A DNA stretch of 64,000 bases from NCBI GenBank assembly GCA_033720855.1, contig JAWWBR010000001.1, positions 1 through 64,000 of the forward strand. The letters run 5' to 3'. Position 1 is the stretch's first letter. Each line of letters opens with the position of its first letter. Source of the stretch: SMXQ01 sp033720855. GTDB lineage: Bacteria; Pseudomonadota; Alphaproteobacteria; SMXQ01. A model generated the notes under the pieces. The model saw nothing but the letters and a program-made list of their open reading frames with translations, had not been told where the DNA came from and did not search any database. This document shows, in pieces, positions 45,954 through 54,362 of this stretch. The translations under genes and the position numbers were made by a program.

Positions 45954-46994
45954 TCAGAAGTTGGGATCCGATGCAACGTTGCCCAAGGCGCAGTCCGTTA
46001 CTCCGATGGACGTTGCCCCTGAGACGTTGGCATCCGCGCCAGTGCCGAAAATCTGAATCACCCTGACCTGGAGCGAGCTGAATTCCCGACACGAAACTCC
46101 GAATACGCCGTTCCGCTGGAAGGTATTGGGATTGGCGATGGAAACGTTTCGCGCGAGACGGGCGCTGCTGTTGCGGCCGACCCGGACGCCGTTCCCGGCG
46201 TTGTCGGTGATCACATTGTCATCGATGTCGGCATTGCCGCCATCGGCCAGCAGAATGCCGTTGCTGGCATTGCTTGTGATGGTGTTGCCGTAAATGTTCC
46301 CGCTTGCCGATCCGGAGACGATGATCCCATGGCGTCCGTTGTTCTTTACGACATTGTTGCCCTCGACCTGCGCAAAGCTGCTGTCGGTTATGTGAATTCC
46401 ATGGGAGCCGGAGCCGTCGACCGTGTTGTTGTCGATCCTCGCCGATGAGCTTTCTCGGATGAAGATGCCTTGGCTGCCGGAACCCACGATCGTGTTGTTT
46501 CTTATCAAGGCGAAACCCGACCTTTCGACTTGAATCCCACGCGTGACGCCGGTGATGGCCATGAACCCGCTGACCTCCGCATTCATGGCGCGGACGCGGA
46601 TGGCCGCGCCGCTTCCCGCGGGCGCGATCACTTTCGCACTCGAGACACCCACGAGCTTGATCTTCGCCGTGTTTATCGTGACCGCTTCGTTGCAGGTGCC
46701 GGACACTTCAATGGTGTCTCCGGGTACGGCGGCATCAAGCGCGGCTTGAATGGTCTCCGCCGCGGAGCAATCGACGGATTTCGTGCCCGGGATGACAAGG
46801 TTCTGAAGGTCGATGATCGACTGCCCCTGCGAAGCATTCGTTTGCTCAATGTCCCAAACGCGTTCTTCCAGGGCTTGGATCCCCCCACGTGCCACGGCAT
46901 CGTGGCCGGTTTCGTGATCGGCGATGGCCGGTAGGGCTGTGAGCGCGAAAATCGCGGCCATGACCGGCGCGAGGGGGCGTAGATTCATGCTCAT
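45954..46994 (-). CDS. secreted right-handed parallel beta-helix (PbH1) protein
   Basis: 346 residues from ATG 46994, behind GGGAGA. A signal peptide (about 1-24, ending ALPAIA-DH) is followed by a short helical linker (QALEERVWDIEQTNASQGQSIIDLQNL) and a beta-helix with NosD/PbH1 repeats, for example RGIQVERSGFALIRNNTIVGSGSQGIFI, GSHGIHITDSSFAQVEGNNVVKN, and GNIYGNTITSNASNGILLADGG. About eight turns are visible. These folds bind or cleave polysaccharides, but no lyase residues can be named. Cys at the ends (CSAAETI, FGVSCRE, DCALG) could form disulfides. Context: AT-rich upstream DNA, possibly transferred. Confidence 0.8.
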   Translation of the reverse strand: MSMNLRPLAPVMAAIFALTALPAIADHETGHDAVARGGIQALEERVWDIEQTNASQGQSIIDLQNLVIPGTKSVDCSAAETIQAALDAAVPGDTIEVSGTCNEAVTINTAKIKLVGVSSAKVIAPAGSGAAIRVRAMNAEVSGFMAITGVTRGIQVERSGFALIRNNTIVGSGSQGIFIRESSSARIDNNTVDGSGSHGIHITDSSFAQVEGNNVVKNNGRHGIIVSGSASGNIYGNTITSNASNGILLADGGNADIDDNVITDNAGNGVRVGRNSSARLARNVSIANPNTFQRNGVFGVSCREFSSLQVRVIQIFGTGADANVSGATSIGVTDCALGNVASDPNF

Positions 46995-47416
46995 GACGGT
47001 TCTCCCTGATATGGAAATGCCGAAAACCCAGGCGAATTCGCCTGGGCAAACGCGTCCGCGCACCAAATTTACGTATGATTTATTTACGACTGACGTGTGA
47101 ATAGAGGTAGAATAGAAATTCTATATACCGTTTTAACTTACAAAAACAAACAGTTTTGCCTTTTGAAATTTTATCTATTTTATGCAACGGAAGTCGAGTC
47201 TAATTTTTATTTACAGGTGAGTCCACACCGTGCGTCTTCACGGGAGGGATGCTTGGCGGGTCTCGACCGCACGCCCTGCGCGGTGCTCATCGGCAGAACC
47301 GGCCTCGGCTTTGGTTTGCGACCCACCGATGGCGCCCGGGTCGAGGCGGGCCTCGGTGGTGGCCGGGCCACCGTCAACGGTGGGTCGCCCTTGTGATGTT
47401 TCTGCGCGGCGACCGC
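46995..47416. other. 422-bp AT-rich intergenic region
   Basis: The part about 47060-47220 is far poorer in GC than its surroundings and probably carries the beta-helix gene promoter. It holds the inverted repeat ATAGAA-A-TTCTAT (47112-47124). Nearer the regulator gene, CCACCGT-CA-ACGGTGG (47368-47383) may be its transcript end. An ORF of 99 residues (47097-47396) crosses both zones and shows no family features. Confidence 0.5.
47112..47124. promoter_or_regulatory. inverted repeat upstream of the beta-helix gene
   Basis: ATAGAA, A, TTCTAT: perfect 6-bp arms in AT-rich DNA about 120 bp upstream of the beta-helix start. A possible operator; the neighbouring LysR-type protein is one candidate. 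Confidence 0.3.
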
Positions 47417-48334
47417 CTAACTCAGGCCCGTGATCCTGGGGACATCTCTCATGGCATCGCGAATGAATCTGGCCAGCTCCTGGTAATCCTTACGGTGCGA
47501 CGATTGTCTCCGCCATGCGAGGCCGATGACGCGGTTCGGGGAGTTGCGGTTGATGGGAATTACCGCGACCGATTGGTCCCCTTCGGTCTCGGCCAAAACG
47601 TACAGCATGGGCAGAAACGATATGCCGAGGCCCATGGAAACCATTTGTCTCAGGGTGTCCAGACTCGTGCCTTCGAAGTCGAGGGACATATTGGCATTGT
47701 ACTCCTCGCACAGGTCGTGGACCTGGTCGTGCAGCCGATGGCCGCGCGCCAGCGCCAAAACGGTTTCGCCACGAAGATCTTCCCGCCGCACGGCCCGCTT
47801 GGTGGCCAAGCGGTGCTCCTTTGGAACGACAACCAGAAGCGGCTCCCGAAAGAGGCGGACGGTTTCGATGTCCGTCCGGTTAATGGGCAACGGAAAAACC
47901 AAAAGGTCCAGTTTGCCGTCCTCCAGGTCTTGGACTTGGGCATCCGGCATCCCCTCTCGAATATAAAGACGGAGATCCGGATAACGTTCATGCAAGGAGG
48001 GCAGGATATGAGGCAGAAGGTAGGGGCCGAGGGTCGACAGAATGCCGAGCCTAAACGTGCCGCTGAGCGACTCCCTGCCTCTGATCGCGATATCGCTGAT
48101 TGCCTCGATCTCGCCCAGGATAATGCGGGCACGGGCGACGATCTCCTTGCCGAGGGGCGTCATCAGGACGTTCGATCTGCTTCTTTCCACCAGTTGCCCG
48201 CCCAGTTTGAGCTCCATTTCTCTCAGTTGGCCGCTGATGGTCGGTTGGCTGACATGCATGATCTCAGCGGCACGACGAAAGTGGAGCTGATCGGCGATGG
48301 CGACGAGGTAACGGAGCTGTTTGATTGTGAACAT
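47417..48334 (-). CDS. LysR-type regulator, OxyR-like, lacking the peroxidatic Cys
   Basis: 305 residues. The N-terminal HTH is MFTIKQLRYLVAIADQLHFRRAAEIMHVSQPTISGQLREMELKLGGQLVERSRSNVLMTPLG. The effector domain follows OxyR well: LGILSTLGPYLLPHILPSLHERYPDLRLYIREG, and LARGHRLHDQVHDLCEEYNANMSLDFEGTSLDTLRQMVSMGLGISFLPML. At the place of E. coli OxyR Cys199 (GHCLRDQ) this protein has Arg200 (GHRLHDQ), while the resolving Cys is kept as Cys209. It cannot form the usual disulfide, so it is probably not an ordinary peroxide sensor. Divergent from a 42-residue membrane peptide gene. Confidence 0.88.
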   Translation of the reverse strand: MFTIKQLRYLVAIADQLHFRRAAEIMHVSQPTISGQLREMELKLGGQLVERSRSNVLMTPLGKEIVARARIILGEIEAISDIAIRGRESLSGTFRLGILSTLGPYLLPHILPSLHERYPDLRLYIREGMPDAQVQDLEDGKLDLLVFPLPINRTDIETVRLFREPLLVVVPKEHRLATKRAVRREDLRGETVLALARGHRLHDQVHDLCEEYNANMSLDFEGTSLDTLRQMVSMGLGISFLPMLYVLAETEGDQSVAVIPINRNSPNRVIGLAWRRQSSHRKDYQELARFIRDAMRDVPRITGLS

Positions 48335-48393
48335 GGCCTTGGTTCTGTTCCGAGATTTCCGGGCACAAGCAAGCTCAGCCGGGCTTCGGCCGA

Positions 48394-48405
48394 CATAAGA
48401 TTATG
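48394..48405. promoter_or_regulatory. inverted repeat CATAA-GA-TTATG, LysR-type site
   Basis: Perfect 5-bp arms with a 2-base centre, 60 bp upstream of the OxyR-like start. A candidate autoregulation half of a LysR double site. Confidence 0.4.
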
Positions 48406-48426
48406 CCCTGTTTTTCAAACTTCATA

Positions 48427-48441
48427 ATCAGAAAATCTGAT
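48427..48441. promoter_or_regulatory. inverted repeat ATCAGA-AAA-TCTGAT, LysR-type site
   Basis: Perfect 6-bp arms with a 3-base centre, overall T-N11-A-like, 86 bp before the micro-protein start. Spacing between this centre and the CATAA site centre is 34-35 bp, about three helix turns, as in tetramer-binding LysR/OxyR sites. Confidence 0.45.
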
Positions 48442-48526
48442 CAAAACATGCACGGGAACCAATTGGATTTAGGGGCCGCCAGTTGTGACAATCGGCGCGC
48501 AACATTTTTTGAAAACGGAGAGCCAA

Positions 48527-48655
48527 ATGACATCACAGTCCGGAGCCGAAGCCGATTTCAATGCATCCCACGTCCCCACGCGTCCGGGGGTCGTCGCGTA
48601 CAGCGTGGCAGCGGGGATCGTGATCCTGCTCTCCATTTTCGTACTGGCGACCTGA
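48527..48655 (+). CDS. 42-residue single-pass membrane peptide (novel small protein)
   Basis: Read directly from the DNA: ATG with ribosome site CGGAGAG (48516-48522) and stop TGA at 48653. The peptide has a polar N-terminal half (MTSQSGAEADFNASHVPTRP) and a C-terminal hydrophobic helix (GVVAYSVAAGIVILLSIFVLAT), so it would be a tail-anchored inner-membrane protein. No family is recognised. It stands alone between the OxyR-like gene and a strong terminator, divergent from that regulator. It may be a target of the regulator, and could act as a small subunit or modulator of a membrane complex. Confidence 0.65.
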   Translation: MTSQSGAEADFNASHVPTRPGVVAYSVAAGIVILLSIFVLAT

Positions 48656-48686
48656 GCGACGCTGCTTGCCTCCCCGATAGACTGGG

Positions 48687-48712
48687 CCGGCCCCTCTGGG
48701 GCCGGTTTTTTT
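48687..48712 (+). terminator. strong rho-independent terminator after the micro-protein
   Basis: 8-bp stem CCGGCCCC / GGGGCCGG with a 3-base loop and seven T. It confirms a short transcript that carries the 42-residue ORF. Confidence 0.92.
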
Positions 48713-48861
48713 CTCGTTGCAATCCATCCAGGACGAGATACGGCGTTGCGCGAATACGCGTTGGCTCCGCGATGGCGTGTCACCTCTTTTGCGCCGCCGG
48801 CCGCGAATCGATTACGGCGCCCGCCCGTAACCGGCCGTCATCCGCGCCGCCGGGCATCGCC

Positions 48862-50661
48862 TCATTCCGCGTAGCCCGGCACGACGCGCACGTCGAGGAC
48901 CACCCGGCCGCCGGCCTTGACCTTGTCGGCGGCGGTGTTGAGCGCCTCCAGGAGCCCCTCGGCGCCCGTCACCTGTTCCGCCTCGAAACCGAAGGAACGC
49001 GCGAAGCCGGCGATGTCGACCCCCGGCTCGTCGATGCGCTGGCCGATCCATTTGTTCTCGACCGGGCGCTCGCGATCGATCGCCACCTGTTCCTGATGGG
49101 CGACGTCGTTGTAATACGCCCGGTTGTTGGCGACGATGATGAGGAGCGGCAGATCCATGTGGGATGCGGTCCAGATGGCGCTGCCGCCCATGACGAAATC
49201 GCCGTCGCCGACCATGGCGACGGGGAGCCGGCCGGTGCCCTTGAGGGCCAGCGCCGCGCCCACCGCGTGGCCCGGCCCGGCGCCGACCCCGGCGCCGCCG
49301 TTTGAACCGAAGAAATCGAGCGGCCCGCGGATGGTGATGCAGTCCCCGGGCCAGCCGAGGGGCATGTTGATCAGGCTGACGTCGTCGCGCTCGGCATGAA
49401 ACCGGCGCCAGATCAGCGCCATGTCGCGGAGCGCCATGGTGCCACGGGCGACGGGCTCCTGCTTTTCCGTATTTTCGTTGGCGAGAGGGAGCTTCTGCCC
49501 CTTGGGGGCCGTCGCGCCGCGCGCCTCCAACTCGGCCAGAAGCGCGCTCACGGTCATGTCGGGGGTCGCCAGCACCCTCAGGTCGGCGGTCGGCAGGATG
49601 TGGTAGTCCATGGACCAGCCGCGGTGCGAGTACTGGTCGACCGAGACGTGGATCACCTTGGCGGCGATCTTGTCCGGGCCGCCCAGGCGCTTGACGTAAC
49701 CGCCGAGATCCATCCAGTCGAGGCTGAGCACGGCGTCGGCCCGGGCGAAGGCGTCGAGGTGCTGGTCGCGGGGGTGGAAGCGCGGCTCCAGCACGTGCAG
49801 GGGATGGTCCGAGGGGAAGGCCGCCGAATTGTGGAGATCGGTCAGCACCACGGCGCCGAGCGCCTCGGCCAGGCGGATGCGGTTCTCGAAGGCGTCCTCG
49901 CCGCGCAGGCCGCGCCCCACCATCATCAAGGGCCGCTCGGCGGCGGTCAGGATATCGGCGATCTCCGCCACTTCGTCGGCCCTGGGCGCCGCCGGCCTGG
50001 CGGGCTGAAAGCGCGTTGGGTCGGGGAAGGCGACCTCGCCGGTGAGCGCCCCTTCCTGGAATTTTTCGTCGAGGCAGACATAGACCGGGCCGAAGGGCGC
50101 GGTGCGGGCGATCTGGTTCGCGCGCAGGAGCGATTCCAGCGCCGCCGGCACCGAATGGGGGGTGTCGTCCCATTTGGTGTAGTCGCGGACGATATGGGCC
50201 TGATCGGCGGTGGAATGGATCCATTCGATCCACGGGCGCCGGGCCTCGGCGTCGAGCGGGCCGTTGGCGCCGATGATGACCACCGGCTTGCGGTCGCACC
50301 AGGCGTTGAACACGGCCATGGTCGCGTGCATCAGGCCGACATTGGTGTGCACGGCGGCGGCCATCGGCGTATCGGTCACCTTGGCGTAGCCGTGGGCGAT
50401 GGCGACGGTGTGCTCCTCGTGCAGGCAGACCAGCATCTGCGGATTGGTGTTGCCGAGAAAATTGACCACCGAATCGTGGAAGCCGCGATAGCTCGCCCCC
50501 GGCACCAGGGCAATGTATTTAAGGTCGAGGCGGCGCAGCATCTCGGCAACCGCGTCGGAGTTCCAGCCGAGGCGCGGGTTGCCCGCCCCTTCGGGGCGAT
50601 CGATATGGGTGAATGTCGCGCTCCCGGGCCGCGGGTCCTTCCTCTCGCCCTCGTCTGCCAT
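48862..50661 (-). CDS. thiamine diphosphate-dependent enzyme (acetolactate synthase-like)
   Basis: 599 residues. The Pyr domain carries the catalytic Glu82 in CLHEEHTVAIAHGYAK. The middle domain is degenerate. The PP domain has the ThDP motif GDGDFVMGGSAIWTASHMDLPLLIIVANNRAYYND. Overall form is that of benzoylformate decarboxylase or a lyase rather than true IlvB: the small subunit and FAD loop are absent or unclear. It may cleave or join an alpha-keto acid. Divergent from the DMT transporter; a regulatory partner was not seen. Confidence 0.82.
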   Translation of the reverse strand: MADEGERKDPRPGSATFTHIDRPEGAGNPRLGWNSDAVAEMLRRLDLKYIALVPGASYRGFHDSVVNFLGNTNPQMLVCLHEEHTVAIAHGYAKVTDTPMAAAVHTNVGLMHATMAVFNAWCDRKPVVIIGANGPLDAEARRPWIEWIHSTADQAHIVRDYTKWDDTPHSVPAALESLLRANQIARTAPFGPVYVCLDEKFQEGALTGEVAFPDPTRFQPARPAAPRADEVAEIADILTAAERPLMMVGRGLRGEDAFENRIRLAEALGAVVLTDLHNSAAFPSDHPLHVLEPRFHPRDQHLDAFARADAVLSLDWMDLGGYVKRLGGPDKIAAKVIHVSVDQYSHRGWSMDYHILPTADLRVLATPDMTVSALLAELEARGATAPKGQKLPLANENTEKQEPVARGTMALRDMALIWRRFHAERDDVSLINMPLGWPGDCITIRGPLDFFGSNGGAGVGAGPGHAVGAALALKGTGRLPVAMVGDGDFVMGGSAIWTASHMDLPLLIIVANNRAYYNDVAHQEQVAIDRERPVENKWIGQRIDEPGVDIAGFARSFGFEAEQVTGAEGLLEALNTAADKVKAGGRVVLDVRVVPGYAE

Positions 50662-50865
50662 TCCGTCCTCCCTCGGTCATCCGCGTCAGGCGCGGGTTGG
50701 CCAGAGGTAACGATCTTGCCTCGCCCTGGCAAGGACCTTCGCGAGGCCGGCCAGGATTGTCGGGCAAACCGAACCGCGGCGGGGTAGACTGGGGCGCATC
50801 GGCGGCCGATCCCCGGCCCCCTATCAGCCCCGATCCGAGGCGATCTCGATGACCGGAAAAGTGAC

Positions 50866-51762
50866 GTGCCGCGCCGCCCCATGACCGCGCCCGCCCAGGG
50901 CGCGGCGTGGATGATCGCGGCGGCGGTGTCCTTTTCCCTGATGACCTGGGCGATCCGGGAGCTGGCGCCGATCTCCGCCTCGGAAATCATCTTCCTGCGC
51001 AGCCTGGTCGGGCTGTTTTTCGTCCTGCCGTGGCTGAGGCTTCCCGAAGGCCGCCTGTTGCGCCGCCCGCGCATCGGCCTGTTCGGCTTGCGCGCGGTGA
51101 TGAGCTACGGCGCCATGCTGGCCTGGTTCTACGCCATTCACCACGCGGTCCTGGCCGATGCCGTGGCGCTGCAGTTCACCCTGCCGCTCTTCACCATCCT
51201 GTTTGCCATCGTCGTCTTTCGCGAACCGGTGGGCATGCGCCGCTGGAGCGCGACCATCATCGGGTTTCTCGGCGCGCTCGTCATCATCCGCCCGGGCTTT
51301 GCTGAGATCGACGCCGCGATGGCGCTGGTGCTCCTGTCTTCGGCCCTCTACGGCGCGACAAATATCGTGGTGAAATACCTCACCCGTTTCGAGCGGGCCG
51401 CAACCCTGGTGTTCTATCTCCACGTCCTGACCCTGCCGATGGCGCTGGCGGGGGCGCTGCCCTACTGGGTGTGGCCGGGCTGGGCCGATCTGCCGTGGAT
51501 CCTGATCCTGGGGGCGACCGGGACGCTCGCCCATTACTGCTTCTCCCGGGCCATGGCCGCGGCCGACGCCTCCGTGGTGATGCCGCTGGATTACCTGCGC
51601 CTGCCGATGCTGGCGGCGCTCGGCTATTTCGCCTATGGCGAGGCGACCACGGGGTGGACCTGGGCGGGGGCGGCGATCATCTGTTCGTCGACCTTCTATA
51701 TCACCCGGCGCGAGGCGCAGATCGCCCGGGCGGCCCGTGTCTCAGCCGCCAAACCGGATTAG
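50866..51762 (+). CDS. DMT family (EamA) transporter
   Basis: 298 residues from GTG 50866 (ATG 50881 also possible). Ten membrane helices in two EamA halves: AAWMIAAAVSFSLMTWAIRELAPISASEIIFLRSLVGLFFVLP and later GATGTLAHYCFSRAMAAADASVVMPLDYLRLPMLAALGYFAYGE. The family exports or imports amino acids, nucleobases or drugs; the substrate is unknown. Divergent from the ThDP enzyme, 204 bp apart. Confidence 0.83.
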   Translation: MPRRPMTAPAQGAAWMIAAAVSFSLMTWAIRELAPISASEIIFLRSLVGLFFVLPWLRLPEGRLLRRPRIGLFGLRAVMSYGAMLAWFYAIHHAVLADAVALQFTLPLFTILFAIVVFREPVGMRRWSATIIGFLGALVIIRPGFAEIDAAMALVLLSSALYGATNIVVKYLTRFERAATLVFYLHVLTLPMALAGALPYWVWPGWADLPWILILGATGTLAHYCFSRAMAAADASVVMPLDYLRLPMLAALGYFAYGEATTGWTWAGAAIICSSTFYITRREAQIARAARVSAAKPD

Positions 51763-51805
51763 GACAGCGAATTCTGGGGAATGGGGGAGGGGGCGCCGGC
51801 CCTCA

Positions 51806-52078
51806 TCAGCCGCCGTTGATGAGCGTGCGGCCCTTGGGCGTCAGTTTGCACACCAGCCAGTCGGGCTTGATGGCGTTCCAGAACCAGGGTTCCGCCCAGC
51901 CCTTGTCGAGGCAGACGCGCACCGTGCGCGGCGAGATGCGCTGGCCCAACTCGTTGAACAACGGCAGTTTGCCGCCGGGCTGGCCAAGGCCACGCTTGAG
52001 CCAGGCGAGCTGCGCATCGCTGGGGCGCCCGTCCGCGAAGTCTTCGCGGGGACGAAGGTTGGTGTTTGCTGCGTCCAT
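51806..52078 (-). CDS. conserved hypothetical protein, 90 residues
   Basis: MDAANTNLRPREDFADGRPSDAQLAWLKRGLGQPGGKLPLFNELGQRISPRTVRVCLDKGWAEPWFWNAIKPDWLVCKLTPKGRTLI. A GGGAG site lies near the ATG. The pattern of helices and a WLVCKLTPKGR turn suggests a small winged-helix-like protein, cytoplasmic. No family is named. Convergent with the transporter gene. Confidence 0.6.
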   Translation of the reverse strand: MDAANTNLRPREDFADGRPSDAQLAWLKRGLGQPGGKLPLFNELGQRISPRTVRVCLDKGWAEPWFWNAIKPDWLVCKLTPKGRTLINGG

Positions 52079-52225
52079 GCCGCTCCCGAGTCTCCTCAGG
52101 CCTCCCGTGGGCAGGATGTTGCAAATATGGTTTATTTTACGTTAATTGCGCTGGGCTGTCACGATTGCCGGTCGGGCGCCGGCCCGGGATGCGTGGATCG
52201 GCGGGCGGCGAAAGGGGACGAGGCG

Positions 52226-52543
52226 ATGACCTGTGTGGTGCTGTACGTGACCGCCGCTGACGCGGAAGAGGCGGCGCGCATCGGCCGGACATTGGTGGAG
52301 GAGCGGTTGGCGGCCTGCGCCAACGTGTTGCCCGGCGTGCGCGCGATCTACCGTTGGGAGGGCGCGGTGCAGGACGAGGCGGAAGCGGTGCTGATCGCCA
52401 AGACCGAAGCGTCTTGCGTCGCCGCGGCGACGGACCGGATCAAGGCCCTGCACAGCTATGAGCTGCCCTGCGTGGTGGCGCTTCCCGTAGCCGGCGGCAA
52501 CGCGGCGTTTCTTGAATGGATCGAGGCGGAAACGGACGGCTGA
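52226..52543 (+). CDS. cutA: divalent-cation tolerance protein CutA
   Basis: 105 residues from ATG 52226, behind AAAGGGGACGAGG. VVLYVTAADAEEAARIGRTLVEERLAACANVLPGVRAIYRWEGAVQDEAEAVLIAKTEA and RIKALHSYELPCVVALPVAGGNAAFLEWIEAET match the trimeric PII-like CutA fold. It is linked to copper and other metal tolerance; the true role is unclear. Cytoplasmic in this form (no signal). Confidence 0.92.
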   Translation: MTCVVLYVTAADAEEAARIGRTLVEERLAACANVLPGVRAIYRWEGAVQDEAEAVLIAKTEASCVAAATDRIKALHSYELPCVVALPVAGGNAAFLEWIEAETDG

Positions 52544-52578
52544 GGGGAATTCCCGCGTCTTGGAGTCCGTCTATCCGC

Positions 52579-52764
52579 TTAGGCGTCGGTGGCGCCGGGT
52601 TTCCGCGGCCGATGGGCGCGGTTGAGGGCGTCACGCACCCTGGCGCGGTATTCGGGATCGATGACGACGCGCTCGAGGTCGATGGGTTCGAAATCCGGCG
52701 CCGGGGGGATGGGATCGGGCTTGCGGATTGTCTTGGTGCTGGCCGCTGTCGGCTCGAGGTACAT
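52579..52764 (-). CDS. small hypothetical protein, 61 residues
   Basis: MYLEPTAASTKTIRKPDPIPPAPDFEPIDLERVVIDPEYRARVRDALNRAHRPRKPGATDA. AAAGGAC stands 10 bases before the ATG, giving a proper site. A Pro-rich first half is followed by a charged helix. No membrane segment and no family. Convergent with cutA. Confidence 0.5.
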   Translation of the reverse strand: MYLEPTAASTKTIRKPDPIPPAPDFEPIDLERVVIDPEYRARVRDALNRAHRPRKPGATDA

Positions 52765-53054
52765 GACGTCGGGTCCTTTCGAACGCTTTCAAGGTCCCCC
52801 TTCGACGCGTCTCGCGCCTCCCCTTTTGCAACACTAGGCTGCCAATGCGGCCCTCGCAGGACATAAATATGGTTAAAATGTGATATTTCAAGGGGTTTAG
52901 GAGCAGCCATTAAGTCATGTGTTAACAAAATTGTCGCACCGTTTGCACAATCTGGCGGCATCGGGCGGGGCCAAGAAATAACGCCGGGCGCGGTGCCCGG
53001 TGCGGTATAGTGCCGCATCCGACCCGGTCCCCGATCGAAGGTGGCGCTGTCCCC
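52765..53054. other. 290-bp upstream region of the MFS gene
   Basis: Partly AT-rich (52860-52940). Contains TTAA, 8 bases, TTAAC at about 52902-52918, one base off the CtrA spacing. No ORF and no clear terminator. Confidence 0.3.
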
Positions 53055-54263
53055 ATGAACTCCCTATCCGCCCGCCTGTCGCAAGGTTTCGCCCATATCG
53101 GGCACGCCTATATGCATCTCCTGGTGGCGTTGTTCCTGACCATCGTGCTCGCCCTGGAGCAGGCCTGGCGCAAGGAATATGCCGACCTCATCAGCCTGTG
53201 GACGGCCGGCGCCTTTCTGGTCGGTGTGCTGGCGCCGCTCGCCGGTTATCTCGGCGACAAGTGGTCGACGCCGGGGATGATGGTGGTGTTCTTCGTCGGC
53301 TCGGGCGCGGCCACCATCGCCTGCGGCCTGGCCGAGGATCCCCTGACCCTGGCGCTTGCCCTGGCCGGGCTCGGCACCTTCGCCGCGATTTTGCATCCGG
53401 TGGGGATGGCCTGGCTGGTGCGCAGCGCCGTCAACCGGGGGATGGCGCTCGGCGTGTTCGGCGTGTCCGGCTCGGTTGGCGTCGCCACCGCCGGCATCGT
53501 CGCGGCGGCGCTGATGAATGGCATCAGCTGGCGCGCGGCCTTCATCGTGCCGGGTGCGGTGTGCCTGGCGACGGGGCTGATATTGCTGGGCTTCATCGCC
53601 GCCGGGCTGGTTCGCGATGAACGCCGGGACCGTGTCAGCTACGATGAGCCAACCCGTTCCGAGGTGCTGCGCGCCTTCTTCGCGCTGTCGGCGACGGTGT
53701 TTCTCGGCGGCTTGATCTATCAGGGCACCCAGGTGGCGATGCCCAAGGCGCTGACCCTCAGGCTGCCGGGCCTCGAGGACGGCGGCTGGCTGGCCGCCGG
53801 CAGCCTGTTCACCATGATCTACCTGATCGGCGGCATGATGCAGCTGGGCGGCGGCTGGCTGGCCGACCGCTATCCCCTCAAATGGGTCTACCTCTGGACC
53901 TACGTCTTCCAGGTGCCGTTCCTGTTCGCCGCCGCGGCGCTGACCGGCATCCCCTTCGTGCTCGCGGCGGTGGTCATGGTCACCTTGAACGTGGGCTCGC
54001 TGCCGGCGGAAAATGGGCTGCTGGCGCGCTATACGCCGGTGCGCTGGCGCGGCTCGGCCTTCGGCGCGAAATTCGTCCTGTCCCTGGGCGTGGCGCCGGT
54101 GGCGGTGCAGTTGGTCGCCTGGATCCAAGGGGCGACCGGCGGCTTCTTCTGGCTGTTCGTGCTGCTGGGCTCGGCATCCATGCTCGCCGTGATCGCCATC
54201 CTGCTGTTGCCGGGGGACGAGCGCGGCCTCGTGCCCAAGGTCGTGCCCGGCGCCGCCGAATAA
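53055..54263 (+). CDS. MFS transporter
   Basis: 402 residues from ATG 53055. Twelve helices; motif A-like loop is PLAGYLGDKWSTPGMMVVFF. FAAILHPVGMAWLVRSAVNRGMALGVFGVSGSVGVATAGIVAAALMNGISWRAAFIVPG is the helix 4-6 part. The set of Pro- and Gly-rich helices resembles fosmidomycin-resistance (Fsr)/sugar-phosphate-type exporters. Substrate unknown. It precedes the nucleotide-transporter-like gene by 99 bp. Confidence 0.8.
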   Translation: MNSLSARLSQGFAHIGHAYMHLLVALFLTIVLALEQAWRKEYADLISLWTAGAFLVGVLAPLAGYLGDKWSTPGMMVVFFVGSGAATIACGLAEDPLTLALALAGLGTFAAILHPVGMAWLVRSAVNRGMALGVFGVSGSVGVATAGIVAAALMNGISWRAAFIVPGAVCLATGLILLGFIAAGLVRDERRDRVSYDEPTRSEVLRAFFALSATVFLGGLIYQGTQVAMPKALTLRLPGLEDGGWLAAGSLFTMIYLIGGMMQLGGGWLADRYPLKWVYLWTYVFQVPFLFAAAALTGIPFVLAAVVMVTLNVGSLPAENGLLARYTPVRWRGSAFGAKFVLSLGVAPVAVQLVAWIQGATGGFFWLFVLLGSASMLAVIAILLLPGDERGLVPKVVPGAAE

Positions 54264-54362
54264 ACCCCTTGCGATTTTTGCGACGGATTTCGCGGCTCCG
54301 GCCGTGTATTTTCGGACGACAACAACGATAACCCGGTCCCCGTTTCGGGAGGGAATGGAAGA

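Noticed and set aside
45612..46056. Small ORFs after the OsmC gene
   Set aside because: They translate the stem-loop repeat and Gly/Pro-rich sequence; no site or conservation signal.
47097..47396. 99-residue ORF in the AT-rich gap
   Set aside because: It crosses an AT-rich and a GC-rich zone, has no ribosome site and no family features.
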